Origin: Promethearchaeia archaeon
GTDB taxonomy: Archaea; Asgardarchaeota; Lokiarchaeia; Sigyniarchaeales; SOKP01
Reading direction: 5' to 3'
DNA length: 52,390 nucleotides
Assembly: GCA_029856145.1 (NCBI GenBank)
Contig: JAHQWK010000007.1
Coordinates: forward strand, 1-52,390
Both the position numbers and the translations under genes were made by a program. Of the stretch, positions 42,448-51,711 are shown piece after piece (within the stretch, counting starts at the first letter, position 1; each line of letters starts with the position of its first letter). Under the pieces are notes generated by a model. The model searched no databases, was not told where the DNA came from, and worked only from the letters and a program-made list of their open reading frames with translations.

Positions 42448-44461
42448 ATAAAAGATCTTCATTTCTTGATGACGCTCCGATATAAAGATTGTATCTAATC
42501 TGTTCAATCTCCCAAGATTTGGATTTTGGGTTGTACCATGCGAGATTTTTTATTGGAACCTCAATTTTTACATTATTTATTTCATTTGGTTTGAGTGAGA
42601 CACGAGAAAATCCTTTTAAAAGTTTTACAGGGCGGTCGATTTGAGTGTTTTCAAAACCTATATATAATTGAACCACTTCATCTCCAGCAACTTTTCCTAT
42701 ATTTTTAATATCCACCATTGTAATGATTTTATCTCCTTTTAATTCAACTTTTAAATTACTATAATTAAATGTTGTATAACTTAAACCGAATCCAAAAGCA
42801 AACGCTGGTTCATAATCCTTTTTTTCAAAAAGAGTGTACCCATGATAATATCCATATTCAATTTCATCCGCTTTTTTATCAAAAAATGGTAAATGCTTAG
42901 GATCTTTTGGAATTGTAAAAGGCAATTTTCCACCTGGATTTACATCTCCAAAAAGTATTTTTGCCAAAGCTTTTCCTCCTTCCATACCCGAATACCATGT
43001 CATTAGTATAGCAGGTACTTTATCTTTCCATTCCTCCATAGTAATAGCACTTCCTCCAACCAGAACAACAACACAGTTTTTGATTTCATTAGTAACTAAA
43101 TTAATTAATTCTACATGATCATCATGTAAAAATAGATTCTCTCGATCTCCACCAGTTCTGAATTCACGGATATATTCTCCTTCATCCTTATAAGTTAATC
43201 CAACGACCACAATCGCTGCATCTGCTTCTTTAGCCATCTTTTTAACACTATCTTTATCTCTTCCATCATTATAAAGTAATTCAATTGAATCTCCTAAGAA
43301 GTTTTTAATACCTTTTACTGGAGTAATACTTTTTTTGGTATTTACATTACTACTGCCATGATCACCAGTATTTCTAATTCTTGCTAATCTTCCAAATATC
43401 GTTAATTTATTAATCTTGTTTTTATTTAATGGTAAAATAACCTTTTCATTTTTAAGGAGTACCATACTCTTTTCTGCGGCTTCTAGTGCTATTTTACGAT
43501 GTTCTTCACAACCAATTAAGTTAGGTTGATAAATTTGGGGATCTTCTTTTGTAGTATAACGTAAAATCGTACGCATGACTCGTCCAGCAGCCTTATCAAT
43601 CATTATTTCTAAAATTTTACCTTGTTTTAGAGCTTCTTCTATTTTCCTAAATTTATAGTATTTTGGTCGAGGCATTTCAACATCTAATCCTCCTGTTATT
43701 CCCCCGACAGTGTCTTTCACACCATGCATCCAATCAGAATGAACAAATCCCTGGAAATTCCATTCTCCTTTCAAAATATCCCGTAATAAATAGTCATTAT
43801 GACCACAATATTTCCCTCGAACTTTATTATAAGCACTCATTATAGTAGCACATCCTTCTTCCACACAACGTTTGAAGTGAGGAAGATATACTTCACGAAG
43901 AGTACGCTCATCCATTTCCACATTTACTTTGAATCGTGCATTTTCAATGCTATTTGCAGCAAAATGTTTGGCAGTAGCCATTACATTATGTTTTTGTACC
44001 CCACGAGTTAACGCAGCACCAAATTCTCCTATTAGAAAAGAATCTTCTCCATATGTTTCTTGTGCTCTCCCCCACGATGGATGTCGTAAATTATTAATAC
44101 AAACACCGCAAAAAAGATTACCTCCATGTGCTCGAACTTCTTTTCCTATCACATCACCAATTCTTTCCTCTAAATCTACATCCCAAGATGCTCCACGAGC
44201 CATTGATACAGGAAAACAGGTAGAACCAGGAATTGTTACTCCTCGAGGTCCATCAGTAAATTTAAATGGAGGGATATTAAATTTTTCGGAACCTGCCGCA
44301 TCATATACTCGCCGGCCAAACCCTCCGTCCATTATCACTTTTAGATGTATTCCATTCCCTCTCATTTGTTTGACTTTTTCTTCCAAAGTCATTTGATTAA
44401 GCACATTATTGACATAATCTTCAATTTCTTTTTCATTCATGTTTTTCTTAATATCAGTCAA
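42422..44461 (-). CDS. Glycoside hydrolase family 3 beta-glucosidase-like enzyme
   Basis: 679 residues. The N-terminal TIM barrel carries FTDGPRGV, ETYGEDSFLIG, KHFAAN (165-170), the MDERTLREVYLPHFK helix and the nucleophile FVHSDWMHG (Asp243). The second domain begins near KNEKVILPLNKNK, with the acid/base expected in the loop after VVVGLTYKDEGE. A fibronectin-III-like C-terminal domain (VELKGDKIITMVDIKNIGKVAGDEV) ends the protein. There is no signal peptide, so it works inside the cell on oligosaccharides or glycosides. Monocistronic, ATG 44461. Confidence 0.95.
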   Translation of the reverse strand: MTDIKKNMNEKEIEDYVNNVLNQMTLEEKVKQMRGNGIHLKVIMDGGFGRRVYDAAGSEKFNIPPFKFTDGPRGVTIPGSTCFPVSMARGASWDVDLEERIGDVIGKEVRAHGGNLFCGVCINNLRHPSWGRAQETYGEDSFLIGEFGAALTRGVQKHNVMATAKHFAANSIENARFKVNVEMDERTLREVYLPHFKRCVEEGCATIMSAYNKVRGKYCGHNDYLLRDILKGEWNFQGFVHSDWMHGVKDTVGGITGGLDVEMPRPKYYKFRKIEEALKQGKILEIMIDKAAGRVMRTILRYTTKEDPQIYQPNLIGCEEHRKIALEAAEKSMVLLKNEKVILPLNKNKINKLTIFGRLARIRNTGDHGSSNVNTKKSITPVKGIKNFLGDSIELLYNDGRDKDSVKKMAKEADAAIVVVGLTYKDEGEYIREFRTGGDRENLFLHDDHVELINLVTNEIKNCVVVLVGGSAITMEEWKDKVPAILMTWYSGMEGGKALAKILFGDVNPGGKLPFTIPKDPKHLPFFDKKADEIEYGYYHGYTLFEKKDYEPAFAFGFGLSYTTFNYSNLKVELKGDKIITMVDIKNIGKVAGDEVVQLYIGFENTQIDRPVKLLKGFSRVSLKPNEINNVKIEVPIKNLAWYNPKSKSWEIEQIRYNLYIGASSRNEDLLSTQFDLKI

Positions 44462-44723
44462 CCAAAATACATCTAATTAAAATGGAAATTTTAAACTTAA
44501 TAAAAAAAAATTAAGATTTAAAGTAAATTTTACTTTTTTTGGTTTTTTAGACGGATACTCCAAGATCTGATAAACTAAGGAACAACCACGGAAAAAAGCT
44601 TTACAATTTTGCTGATTTTAATTTCGGTAATGTCGACTTATAGTATATTGGCGAGATATTTATTATAGCTTTATCATTTCACATACTATAAGAAAGATAA
44701 ACTATACAATGAAGTTTTAAATT

Positions 44724-45566
44724 ATGATGGAAGAAAGAATATGTCTAATAACTGGGGCTAATTCTGGTATTGGTAAAGAAACAGCAAAGGTTTTAGCAAA
44801 AATGAACGTTACCGTAGTAATGCTTTGCCGTAATAAAGAACGCGGAGAGGAAGCACGAAAGGAAATCATCGAGCAGACAGGAAACAAAAGAGTGGATTTA
44901 CTTTTATGTGATTTATCATCTCAAAATGCCATTCGTAAAGCTGTTTCAGAATTCAAGAATAAATATCAAAATTTACATATCTTAATAAACAACGCTGGAG
45001 TTATGCTTAAGAAACGAAAATTATCTGTTGAAGGATATGAAATGAATTTTGCTGCACATCTTCTAGCACCATTTCTATTAACTAATTTATTGCTTGATAC
45101 TCTAAAAAAGAGTGCTCCAAGTCGTATTATTAATGTCGCTTCAGCAGCACATAAAAGAGCCAAAATGGATTTTGACGATCTTCAGAGTGAAAATAAGAAA
45201 TATAGCTTATTTAGAGTATACGGTGTCTCAAAATTAGCAGAGATATTATTTACCTATGAATTAAGTAGGAGACTAGAGGGAACTAAAGTAACTGCTAATA
45301 CCCTTCATCCAGGCGTAGTGAATACTAATTTAAGTAGAGATCATTCAAAATATAGCCAATGGTTTGCAAAAAAATTCTTCAAAAGTCCAGAAGAAGGAGC
45401 TGAAACTTCAATATATTTAGCATCTTCACCAGAAGTGGAAGGAATAACTGGGAAGTATTTTATAAATAAAGAACCAAGACAATCCTCGGAAGAATCTTAC
45501 AATGAAGAATATGCTAAACGATTATGGAAGATTTGTGCAGAAATGACAGGGTTAAATGTTCAATAA
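44724..45566 (+). CDS. Short-chain dehydrogenase/reductase (retinol-dehydrogenase-like)
   Basis: 280 residues. The motifs are TGANSGIGKETAKVLAK, CRNKERGEEARKE, LLCDLSSQ, NNAGVM, INVASAAH with the catalytic Ser, YGVSKLA (Tyr-Lys) and HPGVVNT. The set matches retinol dehydrogenase/WW-oxidoreductase-type SDRs, the same branch as 1874-2836, though the two proteins are clearly different. Two ATG codons are in tandem at the start. TATA-like CATACTATAAG lies about 40 bases upstream. The O-methyltransferase gene follows after about 70 bases in the same direction. Confidence 0.93.
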   Translation: MMEERICLITGANSGIGKETAKVLAKMNVTVVMLCRNKERGEEARKEIIEQTGNKRVDLLLCDLSSQNAIRKAVSEFKNKYQNLHILINNAGVMLKKRKLSVEGYEMNFAAHLLAPFLLTNLLLDTLKKSAPSRIINVASAAHKRAKMDFDDLQSENKKYSLFRVYGVSKLAEILFTYELSRRLEGTKVTANTLHPGVVNTNLSRDHSKYSQWFAKKFFKSPEEGAETSIYLASSPEVEGITGKYFINKEPRQSSEESYNEEYAKRLWKICAEMTGLNVQ

Positions 45567-45638
45567 TTTTGTTTATTAATTATTTTTCTTTTTTTAAATT
45601 AAACTCTAAATTAATTGAACAATAAAATTTGATTGAAA

Positions 45639-46229
45639 ATGTTTCATGATATACCAGAATCTATAAAGAAACGAATGCAATATTTAGAAGAATTAGATAC
45701 ACAGGATAGAATAGATGGAACACATAGAATGGAAAGGCTCCGTCAAATACCTCCTGAAACAGGTAAATTTCTTTCAATTCTAGCTGCTAGTGCCCCAAAA
45801 GGGGATTTTTTAGAAATTGGGACTAGTGCAGGATATTCTACTCTATGGATAGCTCTTGTGTGCCAACTGATTGGAAATAAAGTAATCACGTTTGAAATTT
45901 TAAAAGAAAAGGCAGAATTAGCAAGAGAAACATTTGAATTAACTAATTTAAAAGATGTTGTCGAATTAATAGAAGGTGATGCGAGAGATTATATTCCTAA
46001 TTATAAGAATATATCATTTTGTTTTCTAGATGCAGAAAAAGAAGTTTACGATGACTGTTATGATCTTATCATACCAAATATGATTGAAGGGGGGATTCTT
46101 GTTGCTGATAATGCAATCAATCATTATAAGACATTAAAGCCAATGTTGGATAAAGCTTTAGCTGATGAGCGAGTAGATGCCTTGATAGTCCCTATTGGAA
46201 AAGGAGAACTAGTATGTAGAAGAATTTAA
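45639..46229 (+). CDS. O-methyltransferase-like SAM enzyme (COMT family fold)
   Basis: About 196 residues; ATG 45639 or the TTG two codons earlier. The N-terminal [15 protein letters not shown] segment, motif [17 protein letters not shown], the [13 protein letters not shown] acid turn, [12 protein letters not shown], and the late [13 protein letters not shown] metal-site region are those of cation-dependent O-methyltransferases (family 3) and their relatives. These enzymes methylate catechol-like hydroxyls. The position after the SDR suggests related metabolism (inference). Confidence 0.88.
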   Translation: MFHDIPESIKKRMQYLEELDTQDRIDGTHRMERLRQIPPETGKFLSILAASAPKGDFLEIGTSAGYSTLWIALVCQLIGNKVITFEILKEKAELARETFELTNLKDVVELIEGDARDYIPNYKNISFCFLDAEKEVYDDCYDLIIPNMIEGGILVADNAINHYKTLKPMLDKALADERVDALIVPIGKGELVCRRI

Positions 46230-46238
46230 AGATTATTC

Positions 46239-47120
46239 TCAAATACCTTTTGAGATTTTAAAACCTTCACTTAGCCAATAAGCAATAGCTTCTTTAAGTT
46301 TTTGAGGATATTTCTCAAGTTCCGATTTAGGTATTAATTCTGGAAGCGCCTTATCAATCATATAAGGAATATTATCTAGGTTCTCAATATTTTCCTCAAA
46401 TAATCTCCACCACTTATTTAAATTAGTGATAGATTCATCTAAAATACTTTTAGCTTCATCTCCATGGATTAAACCAAAATGTGACAAACTTATTGTATCA
46501 TAATCTATTCCTTTGAGTTTATCGACTGAGTTAAGATATTTATCTTTATCCCAATTTGGAGGTACAAAAGGGGGGACAAAAACAATATCTGAGACTTTAT
46601 CACCAAGAGCATCTCCTACAAAAAGATTTTTATTCTTCTCATCTAATATCGCAATATGATCCGTCATGTGCCCTGGAGTTTCAAAAATCTTTAATGTTAT
46701 TCCATCAAGATCAACAGTATCTCCTTCCTTTAGAGGTATTATATCAACCTCAATATTATTAAAGGGTCCTGTTCCAAAAACCTCATTATAAGATTGATCT
46801 CTTAAGTTTGGAATCGCTTCTACCGAAGCATATATTTCAATTTCTTTTCCCTCCTTCTTTGCTCTTTGACTTAAAAACGGGATAGCTTGACAATGATCCC
46901 AGTGAGAATGGGTTAATACAATCATATCTGGAGGGAAAGCATTCAACTCTTTTAGTTGTCTAAGGATCTTTCGAGCTTCAGTATGAGTTCCTGCATCTAT
47001 TAGGCATTTTTTTTCACTTTCAATGAGATAAAGAGCAGTAATATTAGGAACTCCAAACATTCTGATGTCAATGAGGGTTGTATCATCATTAACTTTTCCT
47101 TCTTTTCTAATAGCTGTCAT
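46239..47120 (-). CDS. MBL-fold metallohydrolase
   Basis: 293 residues. The metallo-beta-lactamase motif LTHSHWDHCQAIPFL (HxHxDH) is complete, with further ligands at TPGHMTDHIA (His), FVGDALGD (Asp) and LSHFGLIHG (His). The fold hydrolyses thioesters or phosphoesters or oxidises substrates with a di-metal centre. The C-terminal 70 residues are helical, as in glyoxalase II-like or lactonase proteins. No substrate can be named. It is convergent with the O-methyltransferase gene, 9 bases between stops. Confidence 0.93.
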   Translation of the reverse strand: MTAIRKEGKVNDDTTLIDIRMFGVPNITALYLIESEKKCLIDAGTHTEARKILRQLKELNAFPPDMIVLTHSHWDHCQAIPFLSQRAKKEGKEIEIYASVEAIPNLRDQSYNEVFGTGPFNNIEVDIIPLKEGDTVDLDGITLKIFETPGHMTDHIAILDEKNKNLFVGDALGDKVSDIVFVPPFVPPNWDKDKYLNSVDKLKGIDYDTISLSHFGLIHGDEAKSILDESITNLNKWWRLFEENIENLDNIPYMIDKALPELIPKSELEKYPQKLKEAIAYWLSEGFKISKGI

Positions 47121-47250
47121 TTAATCAACTCTTTTATATCTTATATTTTGTTATAATATTTTATCATCACTTTAATCTTATTTATAGTTTCATGCTTAAG
47201 TTTGTCATTGAATGTATAAGAAGAAAATTTTCTAAAGTTATATAATATTT

Positions 47251-47355
47251 AAAATTTTATGGATATCATTTGCTTTTTATGAGGATAAGATATTACTTCT
47301 AGATTCAAATAATTTTTTTACTATAGAAATACCATATTGGTGGGAAAAATCTTAA
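47251..47355 (+). pseudogene. Coding-like fragment ending in an IPYWW motif
   Basis: A frame reads ...FYEDKILLLDSNNFFTIEIP then YWWEKS and stop. The DK...LLDS...IxIPYWW pattern recalls a C-terminal segment of endonuclease-like proteins. No start precedes it and the fragment is short. It may be a gene remnant or chance. The rest of the 310-base gap (47121-47430) shows nothing else. Confidence 0.3.
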
Positions 47356-47430
47356 ATTAGCAATTTTGAACCAAAATTATTAAATCCATTTAAACTAGAT
47401 TAATTAATTATAAGCTTTCAAAAATCATAC

Positions 47431-48369
47431 ATGTCTTTAGTTCTTATGAAATTATCTAAGTATAAAACCTTAATAATATTATTTTTTCTTTATATCTTAT
47501 TTTGGATAATTATAATTAGTGTACTAAAAATTCTATTTCAACCCGCGATTCCAATAGCATTAACTCGTTTGATACCTTTAGATGATGTGCTTTTAGAGCT
47601 CGGTATTATTTTCATTATAAGTCTTCCTCTTTCTTCATTAATTGGATTAATTGTTGGAGGTTACCTCATAGCCCCAATTATTTTATATTTGCACAAAAAA
47701 ATTTATGGCTCAAAAATGCATTATGGAATTCAAATGGAGCAAAGATCAGAAAAAATCAAGTTATTTTCAAAGAGCCTTTTTCCAACACTAATGGCAATTA
47801 ATCTTGCTTCTATTCTTTTTACTCCTACTATAGTACAATTTATCTTGACGGCAGATGTAACAAATATATTTGAGAATGTTTCCAAAATCCCTATGTTAAC
47901 ACGATTTTTTGTGGAAGTAATTTTACTTACATTAACATTCGGATTAGCAACGATGCTATTCTCCTCAGTTTGGTTTTTACATGATTCTGGAATAATTTAT
48001 TCAAATAAACAAAAAATAGAAAATTCTACTGAATCAATTGTATTACGTTCGATTGGTGATTGGTATCAAATAATTTTAAGAAGTTATGCAGGTATAGGAG
48101 CTATTATAACTTATATACTAGTTGTATATGATTTTATTACGAGATATATTGAGAACTTAGGAGCTCCTGGAAATATTTTTAATATTCCTAGCTTAGTGTT
48201 ATGGTTGGGGATGCCACTTTACCTAACAATTTCTTTAATACCAACAATAATAATCAACGATGTACTGAAAAGAAGGAGGATATCCTACATCAAAAGATTT
48301 AGTAACAAACTTGGAATTAAAGACTCTGCTGTTATCTCGTTTGAATTTAAAAAAAGAACTGATTTATGA
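47431..48369 (+). CDS. Multi-pass membrane protein of unknown function
   Basis: 312 residues with six hydrophobic segments (about 10-32, 47-82, 112-138, 155-185, 210-235, 245-275). The loop after the second has KKIYGSKMHYGIQMEQRSEK, a basic cytosolic-looking turn, and the protein ends with a charged tail (KDSAVISFEFKKRTDL). No family motif is recognised; the overall form could be a transporter or a sensor input module. ATG 47431. The CrtI-like gene is convergent with it. Confidence 0.75.
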   Translation: MSLVLMKLSKYKTLIILFFLYILFWIIIISVLKILFQPAIPIALTRLIPLDDVLLELGIIFIISLPLSSLIGLIVGGYLIAPIILYLHKKIYGSKMHYGIQMEQRSEKIKLFSKSLFPTLMAINLASILFTPTIVQFILTADVTNIFENVSKIPMLTRFFVEVILLTLTFGLATMLFSSVWFLHDSGIIYSNKQKIENSTESIVLRSIGDWYQIILRSYAGIGAIITYILVVYDFITRYIENLGAPGNIFNIPSLVLWLGMPLYLTISLIPTIIINDVLKRRRISYIKRFSNKLGIKDSAVISFEFKKRTDL

Positions 48370-48433
48370 TTAAAATTATTAATTCAATAGAGAGATCCTT
48401 TTAAATTTATATATTTAAATATTTAAGCCAAAA

Positions 48434-49813
48434 TTAAATTCTTCTATCTAAGATTTGTTCTGCACATTCGAGAGCACTTTTGGCTGCCAGTTCTGTTCCA
48501 ATTCCCCAACCACCTGCATCTCCCCCGACTAGATATAATCCTTCTATTGGCAATTTTGGAGAGGGTCTATCATTACCAGTTTGATTCATCATTTGCGCAA
48601 GCCCTATAACTGAAGCTTCTTTTCCACCTAATTGATGTATATCTTTTGGTGTTGATACATCATACCACATTAGATTCTCAGGGAGATCTGGAAAAACATT
48701 TTGAAGACTTTCAAATGAATTCTTTATCCATTTCTCCTGATTTTTTTCAAAGCCCTCTTGTGTTACTGCTGTTCCGGCTATAATTAACTGCCTTCCTTTA
48801 GGTGCTAAAGTAGCATCAAAATTTGAAGGTACCGGAATAAAAAGAAATATTTCTTCAGGTACCTTACCTTTTATTAATGAATTGAAGCGCTCTTCAGGAT
48901 CATATGAAGAAAATGAGGTAACTAACTTAAAATTTGTAATTGGTTTTTTTAATGCAACTTTGAGTGTAAGAGCACTTATGGAATACTTGAGTTTATCAAT
49001 ATTTTCAATATAATTCCTTTGGAAAAATTTTCTCCCGATCATATTATTTACAGTTTCTCTTATTCCAGCATTGCTTATAACTAATTTTGATGATATAAAT
49101 TTACCATTATCGAGTTCAACTCCTTGAACCTTTTCATTTTCAACTATTATTTTTGAAACTGATTGGTTTGTTTGTATGGTTCCTCCGAATTTCTCGATTG
49201 CATTGGCATAGGCTTGAGGTATCGAAATACAACCTCCTTTTGGGTATCCAATACTAAAAGCTGCTGATAGTGAGGATAAGCATCTCACAAATTCACTGGC
49301 AGATATTTCATAATATGGGATAACAAAATAGAGTAATGAAATAATATCAATAAAGGAATGTACAAGATTATTGTTAGTATATTTAGAGAGTAATGATTTT
49401 GCACTCTTTCTTTCAAATTCTTCTAAATTTTTCATTTTCATTACATCTCTGAATAATTTCATAAGACTGGAAAAATCTGAGGCTGGAATAAATTCTTTGA
49501 GTTCTCTTGGAAAAGCCCAAAACTTGCCCTGATAAAACCATCTGGGTCCAGGCTTTCTACATATAACCCAATCTATAGCATCCTCCATTCCAATCATATT
49601 TAGAATTTCACCATGGGGACCTTTACTTGATCTTCCAAAAAGATGTACTCCTACATCAATTTTAAAGCCGTCTTTCTCATACGTACTACAACGTCCACCT
49701 ATAAATTTGTTTTTCTCAAGAAGTAAGGTCTTAAAGCCTTTAGATGCTAAAATTGCACCGATAGCTGTACCTCCAACCCCGCCCCCAATAATAACTATAT
49801 CATAATCAGACAT
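48434..49813 (-). CDS. CrtI/carotenoid-isomerase-like FAD-dependent oxidoreductase
   Basis: 459 residues. The N-terminal VIIGGGVGGTAIGAILASKG and LEKNKFIGGRCSTYEKDGFK match the FAD motif and GGR region of CrtI/CrtISO and RetSat-like enzymes. The late LYLVGGDAGGWGIGTELA is the second FAD-contact motif with the usual ExAAKSALECAE-type helix. The substrate is probably a polyene or isoprenoid lipid; the identity is unknown. It is a different member of the family from the enzyme at 279-1877. The start at 49813 is about 160 bases from the palindrome of the small GTPase promoter. Confidence 0.9.
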   Translation of the reverse strand: MSDYDIVIIGGGVGGTAIGAILASKGFKTLLLEKNKFIGGRCSTYEKDGFKIDVGVHLFGRSSKGPHGEILNMIGMEDAIDWVICRKPGPRWFYQGKFWAFPRELKEFIPASDFSSLMKLFRDVMKMKNLEEFERKSAKSLLSKYTNNNLVHSFIDIISLLYFVIPYYEISASEFVRCLSSLSAAFSIGYPKGGCISIPQAYANAIEKFGGTIQTNQSVSKIIVENEKVQGVELDNGKFISSKLVISNAGIRETVNNMIGRKFFQRNYIENIDKLKYSISALTLKVALKKPITNFKLVTSFSSYDPEERFNSLIKGKVPEEIFLFIPVPSNFDATLAPKGRQLIIAGTAVTQEGFEKNQEKWIKNSFESLQNVFPDLPENLMWYDVSTPKDIHQLGGKEASVIGLAQMMNQTGNDRPSPKLPIEGLYLVGGDAGGWGIGTELAAKSALECAEQILDRRI

Positions 49814-49970
49814 TGAATATCATTGTTTTAATTGGGGGTATATTATAAGAAGTTATTGAATTTTCATCTAAAAATCATTTATAAATTTTTAGAACTAAAT
49901 ATTTAAATTTAAAAAAATATTTTAAATAAGATATATTTCTCTTAAAAATTAGTAGTTCTACAAATAAAGG

Positions 49971-49977
49971 TATAAGA
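49971..49977 (+). promoter_or_regulatory. TATA-like element of the small GTPase gene
   Basis: TATAAGA preceded by AAAGG lies about 68 bases before ATG 50039. A start site about 25 bases downstream would fall near the centre of the palindrome at 49986-50008. Confidence 0.4.
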
Positions 49978-49985
49978 AAAGACTA

Positions 49986-50008
49986 TTTTATGTGATGATC
50001 ACATAAAA
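49986..50008. promoter_or_regulatory. Perfect 23-bp palindrome over the small GTPase transcription start
   Basis: Arms TTTTATGTGAT and ATCACATAAAA are perfect inverted 11-mers around one central G. The core TGTGATnATCACA looks like a regulator half-site pair. Its centre (49997) is about 26 bases after the TATA-like element, that is, on the predicted start site. A dimeric repressor binding here would block initiation. The regulator is not in this window. Confidence 0.7.
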
Positions 50009-50038
50009 ATTCAAAAATACAACTAGGGATATTTGAAG

Positions 50039-50596
50039 ATGGTAGAGACTAAACAACAAAAATTAAATCTAACGTACAAGATTTGTGTATTCGGGGATAG
50101 CGGAGTTGGAAAAACCACATTTATAAATCGTTATCTCACAAATAAATTTTATGAAAATATTAAATCAACCTTAGGCGCAACTATCCATATTAAGTTATTA
50201 GATATAGAAAATGGAAAAGTCACACTTCAAGTATGGGATTTTGGAGGTGAAGAGAAGTTCAAATTCCTAATACCCTCATATGCTCAAGGATGTTCTGGAG
50301 GAATTTTCATATTTGACCTTACTAATTATGAAAGTTTAATTAATGTAATTAATTGGCTTCCAGAATTTCGAAAAGTATCGAAAAATTTTCCCATTTTAAT
50401 GGTTGGCAGTAAACTAGACCTTAAAGAAGAAAGAGTCTGTAATAAAGAAGAAGCATTAGATTTAATGGAATTACATAAACTACACAATTATCTCGAATGT
50501 TCATCAAAGACAGGAGATAATGTACAGACAATATTTAGTCTTTTATTAAAGGAAATCCTTAATCATAAAGGGTATAATAACTTCAAATTGAACTGA
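50039..50596 (+). CDS. Ras/Rab-like small GTPase
   Basis: About 185 residues. G1 is GDSGVGKT, followed by switch I STLGATIH (Thr), G3 WDFGGEEKF, G4 SKLD and G5 CSSKTG. In the usual WDTAGQE the catalytic Gln is Glu here (WDFGGEE), which in Ras-like proteins slows hydrolysis; G4 has Ser in place of Asn. It lacks a C-terminal CaaX or Cys motif (ends NNFKLN), so it is not expected to be prenylated. ATG 50039 follows GGGA at about 11 bases; TTG 50033 is an alternative. Its gene is behind the palindrome and next to the convergent SH3 gene. Confidence 0.93.
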   Translation: MVETKQQKLNLTYKICVFGDSGVGKTTFINRYLTNKFYENIKSTLGATIHIKLLDIENGKVTLQVWDFGGEEKFKFLIPSYAQGCSGGIFIFDLTNYESLINVINWLPEFRKVSKNFPILMVGSKLDLKEERVCNKEEALDLMELHKLHNYLECSSKTGDNVQTIFSLLLKEILNHKGYNNFKLN

Positions 50597-50679
50597 ATAA
50601 AGTTTATTCCTCTATAGTTTTTAAAAAATCGAGTTATTTCATATTTAAAAAGAAATTGAATTCAAACTCACTCTTAAAA

Positions 50680-51030
50680 TTACTCATCAATAATTTGAAC
50701 ATTTTTTATGGGAACCCAACCACTTTTCCCAAGTTGATTTATAACCCAGAACCATTCAGCTTCTTCTTCTTTAATGATTAATTCTTCTCCAATATTAACA
50801 GAAAGTTCAGTTGCATTATAATTCTGTTTTGCCTTTCCTATTTTTCCTTTGATTTCAAGATAATTTTCAGGTACCCATCGACTATCTCCAAATTTATTAG
50901 TACACCAGATCCATCCAGACCATTCACTATCTTTTTTACCAATCATCAAAATCTCTCCTTCTTTTATTAAAAAAGGATCTGTGTAAGGTGATTTATAATC
51001 TTCAATAACTCGGCACTTTTTTCCTTTCAT
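50680..51030 (-). CDS. Tandem SH3-like domain protein
   Basis: 116 residues made of two SH3-like beta barrels. Domain 1 (about 6-60) has RVIEDYKSPY and WSGWIWCTNK then SRWVPENYLEI. Domain 2 (about 65-114) has AKQNYNATELSVNIGEEL, the EWFWVIN tryptophans and SGWVPIKNVQI, matching the ALYDY/ELSF/WW/GWxPxNYV pattern of eukaryotic SH3. I remember similar tandem architecture in bacterial proteins, so transfer is possible. It has no catalytic part and probably binds a peptide or protein. It is convergent with the small GTPase gene, with 83 bases between. The thioesterase gene lies 20 bases upstream on the same strand. Confidence 0.83.
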   Translation of the reverse strand: MKGKKCRVIEDYKSPYTDPFLIKEGEILMIGKKDSEWSGWIWCTNKFGDSRWVPENYLEIKGKIGKAKQNYNATELSVNIGEELIIKEEEAEWFWVINQLGKSGWVPIKNVQIIDE

Positions 51031-51050
51031 AATTTTCTCTATTATTAGAT

Positions 51051-51473
51051 CTATTTCCTAATTTTAAAAATTGAAAAAGTTCCATATGCCTTTGAAACTA
51101 GAGTTTCATCATTCATAATCTCTGATTCAAGAAAACCAAATGATTTGCCTCTATGAATTACCTTTGTATTACAAATAAGGGTTCCTTCTTTAACTGCTTT
51201 GAAATAGGTAATCTTAATTTCTACAGTTGCACATGATTCTTCTTTTTCTAATAAAGAATATATCGCTCCTCCCATACCTGTATCCGCCATTGAATACATC
51301 ACAGCCCCATGCACAATTTTATGGGGGTTAAAGTGATTCTTGTTAATTTGTAGAACACATTGGGAATATCCTTTTTTCAAATTAGTAAATTCAAACCCGA
51401 TTAAATCAGCATATGGGTGAAATCCTTTTGCCTTAAGAGGATTAGGTTCAGACATGGTCTTTACATTAATCAA
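51051..51473 (-). CDS. PaaI-type hotdog thioesterase
   Basis: 140 residues with the hotdog fold. The conserved segment is NPHKIVHGAVMYSMADTGMG (HG at the active-site turn, Asp in the helix), followed by SCATVEIKITYFKAVKEGT. This is the 4HBT/PaaI-like family that hydrolyses acyl-CoA thioesters, usually aryl or medium-chain. It is 20 bases upstream of the SH3 gene in the same direction, so probably co-transcribed. The acyl substrate is unknown. Confidence 0.92.
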   Translation of the reverse strand: MINVKTMSEPNPLKAKGFHPYADLIGFEFTNLKKGYSQCVLQINKNHFNPHKIVHGAVMYSMADTGMGGAIYSLLEKEESCATVEIKITYFKAVKEGTLICNTKVIHRGKSFGFLESEIMNDETLVSKAYGTFSIFKIRK

Positions 51474-51566
51474 TTCAATTTAATTTTTATTCAATTATTG
51501 AGTATGATACATTATTATTAGTTCTTTATTTTATTTTCTCTAACAAGGTCGGTGAAATTATAATAG

Positions 51567-51680
51567 GACAATTCAGTCGATTGGAGCTCTCATCCGTATA
51601 TTTTTAATCGTGCGCATACCGTACTGCGTCTGAAACAATTTGTTCATGAGTTATTTGCTAATAATTATTTGAAAAGATAA
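51567..51680 (+). pseudogene. Coding-like fragment with higher GC than its surroundings
   Basis: A 37-codon frame reads DNSVDWSSHPYIFNRAHTVL then RLKQFVHELFANNYLKR and stop. Around 51567-51650 the DNA is visibly richer in G and C (CATCCG, CGTGCGCATACCG) than its flanks. No start is present; a TAG precedes it. It could be the C-terminal end of a transposase or other imported gene. The family is not recognised. Confidence 0.4.
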
Positions 51681-51711
51681 ATAATATTTTAAAACCTATT
51701 TGAAATTATAA

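Noticed and set aside
27873..50596. CaaX-type prenyl-protein processing of the local GTPases by the ICMT-like enzymes
   Set aside because: Neither GTPase protein has a C-terminal Cys or CaaX, and no prenyltransferase or CaaX protease is in view.
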